Source of the DNA: Dehalococcoidia bacterium
GTDB lineage: Bacteria > Chloroflexota > Dehalococcoidia > JAENJB01
Length of the DNA stretch: 7,440 nucleotides
Assembly: GCA_030690705.1 (NCBI GenBank)
Contig: JAUYGE010000183.1
Location: 1-7,440 of the forward strand
Direction: 5' to 3'
Part shown: piece after piece, positions 1 to 5,205 of the stretch
How positions within the stretch are numbered: the stretch's first letter is position 1
Layout of the letters: each line of letters opens with the position of its first letter
Position numbers and translations under genes: made by a program
Notes under the pieces: model-generated
Told to the model about the DNA's origin: nothing
Seen by the model: only the letters and a program-made list of their open reading frames with translations
Database searches by the model: none

Positions 1-859
1 GGTCAACCGCCCCACGGATGACATCGGCTGCATGATTGACCTCGAAAAGGCTCAGGGAGGTGCCACCGGCAATATTGAACAAGACACCCTTGGCCCCGTC
101 CATTGAGACGTCCAGTAAGGGACTGGCCAGGGCTTGCTTAGCCGCATCTACGGCCCTGTTCTGTCCTGAACCGCGGCCGATGGACATCCATGCCGGGCCG
201 GCATCCTTCATGACGGCGCGGACATCAGCGAAGTCCAGGTTGATCATGCCGGGGACGGTGATGACCTCAGCGATTGCCTGGACGGCATGAGTCAGGACGT
301 CATCGGCCATTTTGAAGGCGCTGCCGACGGCGGTAGTCGCGTCCACCATCTCCATCAGTCGGTCGTTGGGGACGATGATCAGGGTATCTACTTTGGGCAT
401 CAGGTTGGCGATTCCCTGTTCGGCTACTTTGGTCCGGTGGCTGCCCTCAAAGGCGAAGGGCTTGGTGACCACGGCGATGGTCAGGGCGCCGTTCTTCTTG
501 GCTATTTCAGCCACTATTGGGGCGCCGCCGGTTCCGGTGCCGCCACCCATTCCGGCAGTGATGAAGACCATGTCGGCGCCGGCAAGGGCTTGCCTTAGGC
601 TGTCGTAGCTCTCCTCAGCGGCCTTCGCACCTACGTTGTGGTCCCCGCCCGCACCAAGTCCTCGGGTTACTCTTTCTCCCACTTGTATCCGGTTCGGGGC
701 TTCAGTGAAGGCCAGGGACTGGGCATCTGTGTTCAGGGCGTAGAACTCTACACCCTGGATTTCTTCCTTGATCATGCGACTGATGACATTGCATCCCCCG
801 CCGCCGATTCCGACGACTTTGATCTTAGCGGCGCTGGTTATAAAGCTTGATTTGGCCAT
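1..859 (-). CDS. ftsZ: Cell division protein FtsZ (3' end cut by window edge)
   Basis: Tubulin-like GTPase that polymerises at midcell into the Z-ring and recruits the division machinery. The first 286 residues are present, running off the left edge; the family is usually 350-400 residues, so the C-terminal part and the tail that binds FtsA lie outside. Visible motifs are the N-terminal glycine-rich loop VVGIGGGGCN (residues 15-24), NTDAQSL (43-49), the tubulin signature GGGTGTG (105-111), VPNDRLM (163-169) and the T7 synergy loop NLDFADV (207-213), which completes the GTPase site of the next subunit. The ATG at 857-859 is preceded by AGGAGG with a 5-nt gap. It lies 24 bp after ftsA, with its ribosome-binding site in that gap, so the two are surely co-transcribed. 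The GTPase motifs look intact. Confidence 0.98.
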   Translation of the reverse strand, partial: MAKSSFITSAAKIKVVGIGGGGCNVISRMIKEEIQGVEFYALNTDAQSLAFTEAPNRIQVGERVTRGLGAGGDHNVGAKAAEESYDSLRQALAGADMVFITAGMGGGTGTGGAPIVAEIAKKNGALTIAVVTKPFAFEGSHRTKVAEQGIANLMPKVDTLIIVPNDRLMEMVDATTAVGSAFKMADDVLTHAVQAIAEVITVPGMINLDFADVRAVMKDAGPAWMSIGRGSGQNRAVDAAKQALASPLLDVSMDGAKGVLFNIAGGTSLSLFEVNHAADVIRGAVD

Positions 860-883
860 CTTTGCCTCCTTTCTTAATACTAC

Positions 884-2113
884 TCAATTAGAACCGAGAA
901 AGATTTTCCTCAGGGTGGACATGAAGCGGCTCACCGAAGTGGACTGCTGGAGATTGTGCCAGCTTTGCTCGCCCACTGGCTTGTGGGTTGCCCAGAGCAG
1001 TAGCCCTACTCCGGTGGCATGAGCGGGATCGCTGACCGCGTCGGTGATACCGTAGACGCCGGAGGGTATGCCGATTCTGACCGGCATGCGCAGCAGCTCC
1101 TGGGCCACGATGTCCATGCCCGGCAGGTTGCTGCTACCACCGGTGAGAACCAGTCCGGCCGGCACCATGCGGTTGGCCGCGGAGTCGGGGAGTTCGAGGA
1201 CGATAAGACGGAGCAGTTCCTCGACCCGCGCCCGGATGATCTGGTTGAGGTCCTGGTATGACACGGCGTGGCCGTCGGTTTCGCCCAGGCCGCGTGTGTC
1301 AATCGTGCCGTCTCCGCCTGGCTGCAGGCTGCCGTACTTCTTCTTCATTGCCTCGGCCATCTCGAAGGGGAGATTGAGGCCCAGGGCAATGTCGCGCGTG
1401 ACCTGATAGCCGGCGACGGGGATGACGGAGGTGTGGTAGATGCTCCCATCTTTGAAGACGGCGACATCGGTGGTGCCTCCGCCTATGTCAGCCAGGATGA
1501 CGCCGGCTTCCCTCTCATCCGGCTCCAGGACTGCCTCGGCGCTGGCCAGCGGCTCAAGCACCAGGTCTTCGATATCTATGCCTAAACCGCGAACGCACTT
1601 GGCGAGGTTCTGTACCGAGTCAATGGCGGCGGTGATCAGGTGGGTCTCAACATCCAGCCGGAAACCGTGCATCCCTACGGGATTCTCTACCTTCGTCTGG
1701 TTGTCGAGCATGTATCCCCTGGGGATGATGTGCAACACTTTCCGATCACTGGGTATGTTGACCGCTCTGGCGACCTCGAGAGCTCTTCTCAGGTCCTCGG
1801 TGCGGACCTTACGGTCCTGTCGGTTAATGGCAACGATACCTTTGTTGTTGAGGGACTCCACGTGCCTCCCGGTGACACCGACATAGGCTGAGTCCACCCG
1901 TTTCCCGGCCATCTGCTCGGCCTTGCGCACGGACTCTTTGATTGAGGCTCGCGCCCGGGGTATGTCGGCTACCACCCCTTTGTGAAGTCCCTCGGAGGGA
2001 ACGATGCCCACGCCCAGGATTTGAATCCCTTTCTGGGTGTAGACATCGGCGATGAGGGTGCATATCTTAGTTGTTCCTACGTCTATGGCGGTTACTAATC
2101 TGCCTTTTGGCAT
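884..2113 (-). CDS. ftsA: Cell division protein FtsA
   Basis: Actin-fold ATPase that anchors FtsZ filaments to the inner face of the membrane. It has 409 residues, normal for the family. The actin/Hsp70 nucleotide-binding motifs are visible: phosphate-1 AIDVGTTK (9-16), phosphate-2 ILADIGGGTTDVAVF (206-220) and the adenosine motif GLVLTGGSSNLPG (320-332). The FtsA-specific 1C region lies roughly at 85-165. The C-terminus, SRFMSTLRKIFLGSN, looks like the amphipathic membrane-targeting helix, after a short polar linker (about 378-393). The ATG at 2111-2113 follows GGAGG at a normal distance. It sits directly upstream of ftsZ. The segment VIPVAGYQVTRDIALGL (230-246) is a slightly divergent version of the usual VIPIGG motif. 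FtsA in a probably wall-less lineage implies an FtsZ-FtsA division apparatus without the usual wall-synthesis partners nearby. Confidence 0.97.
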   Translation of the reverse strand: MPKGRLVTAIDVGTTKICTLIADVYTQKGIQILGVGIVPSEGLHKGVVADIPRARASIKESVRKAEQMAGKRVDSAYVGVTGRHVESLNNKGIVAINRQDRKVRTEDLRRALEVARAVNIPSDRKVLHIIPRGYMLDNQTKVENPVGMHGFRLDVETHLITAAIDSVQNLAKCVRGLGIDIEDLVLEPLASAEAVLEPDEREAGVILADIGGGTTDVAVFKDGSIYHTSVIPVAGYQVTRDIALGLNLPFEMAEAMKKKYGSLQPGGDGTIDTRGLGETDGHAVSYQDLNQIIRARVEELLRLIVLELPDSAANRMVPAGLVLTGGSSNLPGMDIVAQELLRMPVRIGIPSGVYGITDAVSDPAHATGVGLLLWATHKPVGEQSWHNLQQSTSVSRFMSTLRKIFLGSN

Positions 2114-2137
2114 TTCTTTCCTCCTTTCTGAAGCTTC

Positions 2138-2233
2138 CTATCTTTCCGTGATGCCGGTTGTTATTGTTACAATGACTGCTCCTCCTTTTCTTCTCTGGGC
2201 ATGCTGCCCCGGGGTACTCCCGGCTGCTCTCAT
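2138..2233 (-). CDS. Possible 31-residue small ORF overlapping the end of the 99-residue gene
   Basis: The stop codon of the preceding gene and an ATG share the four bases ATGA (2230-2233), a classic arrangement for translational coupling. The ORF reads MRAAGSTPGQHAQRRKGGAV and then IVTITTGITER before TAG at 2138-2140, a basic first half followed by a short hydrophobic or beta-prone stretch. It occupies most of the 116-bp gap before ftsA and ends 24 nt short of the ftsA start. An AAGGAGG motif lies inside it (about 2181-2187) without a standard start codon at the right distance. No known family is recognised. Its codon use is richer in AGA and ACA than neighbouring genes, which argues against strong selection for translation. 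It may be only a spacer that keeps ribosomes running towards ftsA. Confidence 0.3.
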   Translation of the reverse strand: MRAAGSTPGQHAQRRKGGAVIVTITTGITER

Positions 2234-2529
2234 ATGTCTATTTCTTTGCTTTGAGGGATCGCAACGCTCTCCCAGGCCTCTTTTAGCCGTCGGCAGGCGT
2301 CGACGAGCTTGGCCAGGAAGGCCTCGGCCTCAGCTTTGCTGTTGAAATCCATGCTGCGCGAGCCGGCGGGGCCAGGGGGAACCTCCAGGCATTCCAGGAC
2401 GGGCTCTCCCTTTTCCACGCGGAAAATCACATAGGGCTCATCTTGGGACGTCTCCACATTGAAAGTGGACCTGACCTTGAAGCCTTTCTCTCCTCCCAGA
2501 ACGCGGGTGAAGTTGGAGATTACTTTCAT
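2230..2529 (-). CDS. Hypothetical 99-residue protein within the division cluster
   Basis: A small soluble-looking protein with no recognised family. It has an excellent ribosome-binding site (GGAGG a few bases before ATG at 2527-2529), lies in the same direction as its neighbours, and sits between rsmH and ftsA, so it is very likely a real gene. Residues 1-53 look beta-rich with alternating charged and hydrophobic residues (for example KVRSTFNVE and PYVIFRVEKGE). A PPGPAG turn (51-56) follows. Residues 62-87 (NSKAEAEAFLAKLVDACRRL and onward) look like an amphipathic alpha-helix. No transmembrane segment or signal peptide is visible. In typical dcw clusters this position holds ftsL, ftsI, mur genes and ftsQ, but the protein resembles none of them. 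A division-associated role is inferred from position only. Confidence 0.8.
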   Translation of the reverse strand: MKVISNFTRVLGGEKGFKVRSTFNVETSQDEPYVIFRVEKGEPVLECLEVPPGPAGSRSMDFNSKAEAEAFLAKLVDACRRLKEAWESVAIPQSKEIDI

Positions 2530-2591
2530 TACTCACCTCCTTTCTCTGGCGATTCTTTGTTCTGCCAATGTTTTCCTATATAATGTTTAAG

Positions 2592-2706
2592 ACAAGGGCA
2601 GTGCTGCCTCGAGGAAACGTCCAAAGGGTGAGGGCTCGACGAAGATTTCTCTATTCTCATTCCTTCGGATGCTCCCTGATGTTAGTTTTGGCAGCACTGC
2701 CCTGGT
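2592..2706. repeat. 17-bp inverted repeat flanking the rsmH stop codon
   Basis: The arms 2592-2608 (ACAAGGGCAGTGCTGCC) and 2690-2706 (GGCAGCACTGCCCTGGT) are inverted copies matching at 16 of 17 positions, the inner 13 being perfect. They enclose 81 bp that contain the rsmH stop codon (2657-2659). The right arm lies inside the last codons of rsmH and the left arm in the rsmH to 99-residue-gene gap. In the transcript the arms could pair into a long-range stem. No flanking target duplication was found and there is no poly-U run after it. It might be a remnant of a small non-autonomous element or an RNA structure that separates rsmH expression from the genes downstream. Confidence 0.7.
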
Positions 2707-3673
2707 CAGCAATAGGGGTACCTTCTCCGGCTCCGGGGCAAACACGTTCGGCGACTCTCATTCTCGCGCTGTGGCTGCGGGGATTGGTGAACCTTTCAAA
2801 GGCCGCAGGCGTGACCACTCTCTTTGTCAGAATCTTCAGGGTTGGCTGGCGCCCGCAGACACACAGTGCCAATTTTGGAGGGCATATGCAGCCCTTCTCT
2901 TCCTGCCGAAGGAAGTTCTTCACTATGCGGTCTTCAAGGGAGTGATAGCTTATCACTACCAGACGCCTCTCCGGTCGGAGCAGTGCCACAGCCTGGCGCA
3001 GCGCTGACTGCAGGTTCTCCAGTTCGTTGTTAACGGCGATGCGCAGAGCCTGGAAAGTGCGGGTAGCCGGATGAATCCTGCCCCGCTTGCCTCTGAATGA
3101 CTGCTCAATCACCCCGACCAGGTGGAGTGTGGAGTTGATGGGACGGTTCGCCACGATGTGACGGGAGATCTGTCGGCTGGCGCGTTCCTCGCCGTATTCG
3201 AAGAGGAGGCGGGCCAGGTCGGCTTCGGGGTAGCTGTTGACTATCTCACCGGCGGTGAGTCCCTGGCTCGGGTTGGCACGCATGTCCAACGGGGCCTCTC
3301 TTTGGAAGCTGAAGCCCCGGCTTTCGCCTTCGAGCTGGAGGGTTGAGAGTCCCAGATCGAGGAGGATGCCGTCCACAGGACGGAAACTGTACCTGGTGCA
3401 GATGGACTCCAGATTGGCGAAGTTGTCGTTGACCAACTGCACTGCCTCGCCGAATTCCGCTAGGCGCTGCCGGGTCACGGCAATGGCCTCGGGGTCAGCA
3501 TCAATGCCCAGAAGTTGCCCGCCGGGGAGACTTCTCTCGATGATAGCCAGAGCATGGCCGCCGGTTCCGACCGTGCAGTCGATGTAGCGTCCTCCAGGGC
3601 GTACTTTCAGGGCCTCCACGCTTTCTCTGAGGAGGACGGGTATATGAATCGGGCTTTTCATCAGCAGTCTCAC
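2657..3673 (-). CDS. rsmH: 16S rRNA (cytosine(1402)-N(4))-methyltransferase RsmH (MraW)
   Basis: SAM-dependent methyltransferase that modifies C1402 of 16S rRNA in the decoding centre of the small ribosomal subunit. Visible parts are HIPVLLRE (10-17), the SAM-binding motif DCTVGTGGH (32-40), GIDADPEA (56-63), the DGILLDLGLST block (101-111), a variable cap domain (about 120-215) with GRIHPATRTFQALRIAVN (198-215), SYHSLEDRIVK (242-252), and the two CxC pairs around 262-273 often seen in this family. The protein has 338 residues against a usual 310 or so; the excess is a polar tail after MRVAER. The GTG start at 3671-3673 is chosen because GGAAGGA lies 5 nt upstream, whereas the ATG four codons later is 17 nt from it. 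It begins 2 bp after the mraZ stop, indicating translational coupling. Confidence 0.97.
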   Translation of the reverse strand: MRLLMKSPIHIPVLLRESVEALKVRPGGRYIDCTVGTGGHALAIIERSLPGGQLLGIDADPEAIAVTRQRLAEFGEAVQLVNDNFANLESICTRYSFRPVDGILLDLGLSTLQLEGESRGFSFQREAPLDMRANPSQGLTAGEIVNSYPEADLARLLFEYGEERASRQISRHIVANRPINSTLHLVGVIEQSFRGKRGRIHPATRTFQALRIAVNNELENLQSALRQAVALLRPERRLVVISYHSLEDRIVKNFLRQEEKGCICPPKLALCVCGRQPTLKILTKRVVTPAAFERFTNPRSHSARMRVAERVCPGAGEGTPIADQGSAAKTNIREHPKE

Positions 3674-3675
3674 GG

Positions 3676-4098
3676 CTATCCTTCCAGGCTTTCAATCAGC
3701 GTGTAGGCGTCCTGGTCCAGACCGACCATGCGCTTCTGGAAGGCATCCTGGTCCCAGATTTCAAAGCGGTCGCCCGTGCCGACGATGGTGACGTTGTCCT
3801 TAATGCCGGCGTAGTCTCGCAGCGTGGGCGGCAGCAATACTCTTCCCTGCTCGTCCAGATTCGAAGGGAAGGAGTTTCCGATGAGATATCTCTTGAGATC
3901 TCTGACCCTGGCTTTGTCAATGACAGAGCTGCCGAGTTTCTTCCCGACCTTCTCCCATTCGGTCAGAGGGTACGCGGTGATGCACGGGTCGGCCACGCGG
4001 GCGAGTATAAGGGTGCCCTTCAGCTCACGCCTGAATTTGGCGGGTATCGGGACCCTGCCCTTGAAATCAACCTTGTGCTCGTAGTTGCCGCTAAACAT
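3676..4098 (-). CDS. mraZ: Transcriptional regulator MraZ
   Basis: DNA-binding protein that controls the mra/dcw cluster, assembling into a ring of SpoVT/AbrB-like domains and binding short repeats upstream of its own operon. The 140-residue length is typical. Both half-domains carry the DxxxR hallmark: DFKGR (11-15) followed by VPIPAKFR, and DEQGR (82-86) followed by VLLPPTLRDYAG. The C-terminal EIWDQDAFQKR (113-123) is also characteristic. The ATG at 4096-4098 fixes the expected MFSGNYEHKVD beginning. No good Shine-Dalgarno is seen before it (the upstream bases are AACACAACATT), so translation probably depends on coupling to the gene ending 9 nt upstream. Repeats that fit its binding site lie at 4499-4544, which predicts autoregulation. 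Confidence 0.97.
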   Translation of the reverse strand: MFSGNYEHKVDFKGRVPIPAKFRRELKGTLILARVADPCITAYPLTEWEKVGKKLGSSVIDKARVRDLKRYLIGNSFPSNLDEQGRVLLPPTLRDYAGIKDNVTIVGTGDRFEIWDQDAFQKRMVGLDQDAYTLIESLEG

Positions 4099-4107
4099 AA
4101 TGTTGTG

Positions 4108-4482
4108 TTACTGAGCGAAGCTTGTCAGGGGCTGGCTGACCGGCTGCCGGATCGAGGTGCCACGGGGACCGTGTTCCTGCTTGGCGAGCTCGAGCACCGG
4201 TTCCCTTTTCTGTGGCTCGGTGGTGAGGGAGTAAAGGGTAACCCCTGTGGTGGTCCGCTCCTTACTGACGACGCCTTCCGCCACCAGTGCTTCGAGGCCT
4301 TCTCTGAGGTCTTGCTTACGAGTCTCCAACGCCAGGTCAATGCCATCGACCGTGAACTTGGTCTGGGGGTGCCTGCTCCAAAAGAGCAAAACTCCTAGCT
4401 TGGAGGCTGAAGTGGCGTGTTGAATGAGAAACTTGGTCAGAAGGTTCACATCCGCATGCTGAGCTTCGGAGTAGGCTATCAT
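4108..4482 (-). CDS. Small winged-helix-like protein, first gene of the mraZ operon
   Basis: A 124-residue protein from the chosen start. No named family is recognised. Residues about 26-88 read like a winged helix-turn-helix: a helix (SKLGVLLFWSRHP), a second helix (TVDGIDLALE), a likely recognition helix (KQDLREGLEALVAEGVVSKE) and a beta wing (TTTGVTLYSLT). The last 35 residues are polar and probably disordered. The start is the ATG at 4480-4482, with AAAGGGA 5 nt upstream; a GTG in frame at 4531-4533 would fall next to the predicted transcription start and inside the MraZ repeats, so it is disfavoured. It ends 9 nt before mraZ and is read from the promoter at 4548-4578, so it is probably co-transcribed with the division genes. 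A role as a second regulator of the cluster is inferred, not shown. Confidence 0.82.
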   Translation of the reverse strand: MIAYSEAQHADVNLLTKFLIQHATSASKLGVLLFWSRHPQTKFTVDGIDLALETRKQDLREGLEALVAEGVVSKERTTTGVTLYSLTTEPQKREPVLELAKQEHGPRGTSIRQPVSQPLTSFAQ

Positions 4483-4487
4483 ATCTG

Positions 4488-4494
4488 TCCCTTT
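4488..4494 (-). promoter_or_regulatory. Ribosome-binding site that decides the start of the winged-helix gene
   Basis: AAAGGGA on the minus strand lies 5 nt before the ATG at 4480-4482. No comparable site precedes the alternative in-frame GTG at 4531-4533, which lies only about 8 nt downstream of the predicted transcription start. Confidence 0.65.
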
Positions 4495-4498
4495 CCCT

Positions 4499-4544
4499 TC
4501 ACTTGTTCCACACTTACCACCACAATTCACCACTTATTGACACC
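4499..4544 (-). promoter_or_regulatory. MraZ-binding repeat array (10-bp spaced GTG boxes)
   Basis: On the minus strand, GTG triplets occur at 4543-4541, 4533-4531, 4523-4521 and 4513-4511, exactly one helical turn apart, and a fifth at 4502-4500, one base out of phase. Their contexts are similar: GGTGTC, AGTGGT, TGTGGT, AGTGTG, AGTGAA. MraZ proteins are known to bind three or four short G-rich repeats (TGGGN in Escherichia coli, AAAGTG-type in mollicutes) with the same 10-bp spacing near the promoter of the mraZ operon. The array starts at the predicted transcription start and covers about +1 to +45, a position suited to repression. Assignment as the MraZ operator is inferred from spacing, sequence type and the presence of mraZ in the operon. 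Confidence 0.72.
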
Positions 4545-4547
4545 GAC

Positions 4548-4568
4548 ATTATAGGCTTGGCCTAGAAT
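4548..4568. promoter_or_regulatory. 21-bp dyad overlapping the -10 element: candidate operator
   Basis: ATTATAGGCTTGGCCTAGAAT is a near-perfect palindrome centred on 4558: the inner arms TAGGC and GCCTA are exact around TTG, then one mismatched pair, then ATT and AAT pair again. It covers the whole -10 hexamer and most of the spacer of the division promoter, where a dimeric regulator would block RNA polymerase. The winged-helix protein encoded by the first gene of this operon is one candidate ligand, by inference only. Confidence 0.45.
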
Positions 4569-4578
4569 TCTTTGTCAA
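4548..4578 (-). promoter_or_regulatory. Sigma-70-type promoter of the division operon
   Basis: Minus-strand TTGACA (4578-4573) and TATAAT (4553-4548) are both perfect consensus hexamers, separated by 19 bp, two more than the optimum. Transcription would begin near 4541. The long spacer might keep basal activity modest or make it depend on a bound factor. A/T tracts lie just upstream at 4584-4618. Confidence 0.75.
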
Positions 4579-4583
4579 GAGGG

Positions 4584-4618
4584 TTTTTGGGGAAATTTCG
4601 GGATTTTTTGGAAATTTT
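4584..4618. promoter_or_regulatory. A/T-tract direct repeat between the divergent promoters
   Basis: Two similar units, each a run of T followed by G and then GGAAATTT (4591-4598 and 4610-4617), lie 19 bp apart. Read on the minus strand they are A-tracts just upstream of the division promoter -35 hexamer and could act as an UP element. They also lie just upstream of, and partly touch, the predicted promoter of the rightward operon. Confidence 0.35.
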
Positions 4619-4645
4619 GGTGGCGCATCGCTGCTATGCTAAAAT
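4617..4645 (+). promoter_or_regulatory. Possible promoter of the mog-trmD-rplS-priA operon
   Basis: TTGGTG (4617-4622) and TAAAAT (4640-4645) are separated by 17 bp. The -10 matches consensus at 5 of 6 positions and the -35 at 3 of 6. Transcription would start near 4652, about 26 nt before the first gene. It is the best candidate on this strand in the divergent region but is only moderately convincing. Confidence 0.4.
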
Positions 4646-4677
4646 AGGCGGGCATTCCGGCGGCGAGGTAAAAGGAG

Positions 4678-5205
4678 ATGTTCACTCTGGGAGTACTGAC
4701 TTTGAGCGACAAGGGGTCGAAGGGTGAGAGGGTGGATGAGAGTGGCAAACTCATAGGTGACATGCTATCGTCTCTCGGAGCGAGAGTGGTGAAGCGTGAG
4801 GTACTGCCCGATGAGAGGGACCTTATCGCGGGTAAGCTGAGGGAGTGGGCAGACTCGGGTGGAGTGGATGTCATTGTGACTACCGGTGGGACCGGGCTGA
4901 GCCCCAGAGACGTGACGCCTGAAGCCACCCTGTCTGTTATCGACCGGCAGGTACCGGGCCTGGTGGAGATGATGAGGGCGGAAGGGGTGAAGAAGACGCC
5001 CATGGCCATGCTCAGCAGGGCGGTGAGTGGTCTGCGCGGCAGGTGTCTGATCATCAATCTGCCGGGTAGCCCGAAGGCGGTACGAGAGGACCTGGAGGTT
5101 ATTTTGCCCGTCCTGTGCCATGCCGTGGAGATAATGCGCGGCGAAGCGGGCGAGTGCGCCAGCCGGACGGACCTGGCGGGGGCGAGACCTCGTCATGCGC
5201 ATTGA
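4678..5205 (+). CDS. mog: MogA/MoaB-family molybdopterin adenylyltransferase
   Basis: Enzyme of molybdenum cofactor synthesis that adenylylates molybdopterin before metal insertion. The fold is shown by [20 protein letters not shown] (4-23), the signature [16 protein letters not shown] (68-83) with the conserved aspartate at 78, and LPGSPKAV (128-135). The 175-residue length fits the MogA/MoaB group; the last 20 or so residues are a variable tail, the end of which is encoded in the overlap with trmD. The ATG at 4678-4680 gives the standard N-terminus. AAAGGAG abuts the ATG too closely, and GAGG at 4665-4668 is at a more usual distance. It overlaps trmD by 11 bp. MogA and MoaB cannot be told apart from sequence alone; a competence-damage CinA protein is excluded by the short length. 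Confidence 0.9.
   Translation: MFTLGVLTLSDKGSKGERVDESGKLIGDMLSSLGARVVKREVLPDERDLIAGKLREWADSGGVDVIVTTGGTGLSPRDVTPEATLSVIDRQVPGLVEMMRAEGVKKTPMAMLSRAVSGLRGRCLIINLPGSPKAVREDLEVILPVLCHAVEIMRGEAGECASRTDLAGARPRHAH

Noticed and set aside
1440..1886. 148-residue open frame on the plus strand opposite ftsA
   Set aside because: It is antisense to a clear FtsA with all motifs, has a low-complexity Ser/Arg/Pro composition and no recognisable domain; an effect of GC-rich codon bias.
2560..2620. Possible internal promoter for the 99-residue gene, ftsA and ftsZ (minus-strand TATATA near 2578)
   Set aside because: The -10 resemblance is only 4 of 6 and no reasonable -35 lies 16-18 bp upstream, so it is too weak to list.
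3659..3661. ATG as the rsmH start instead of the GTG at 3671-3673
   Set aside because: GGAAGGA is 5 nt before the GTG but 17 nt before the ATG. The ATG remains possible because the conserved region begins after it.
4483..4533. Upstream GTG start (4531-4533) for the winged-helix gene
   Set aside because: It lies about 8 nt after the predicted transcription start and inside the MraZ repeats, and has no ribosome-binding site; the ATG at 4480-4482 does.
4575..5057. 160-residue open frame on the minus strand opposite mog
   Set aside because: Antisense to a protein with an intact molybdopterin-enzyme signature; Ser/Pro/Thr-rich and starts inside the mog gene.
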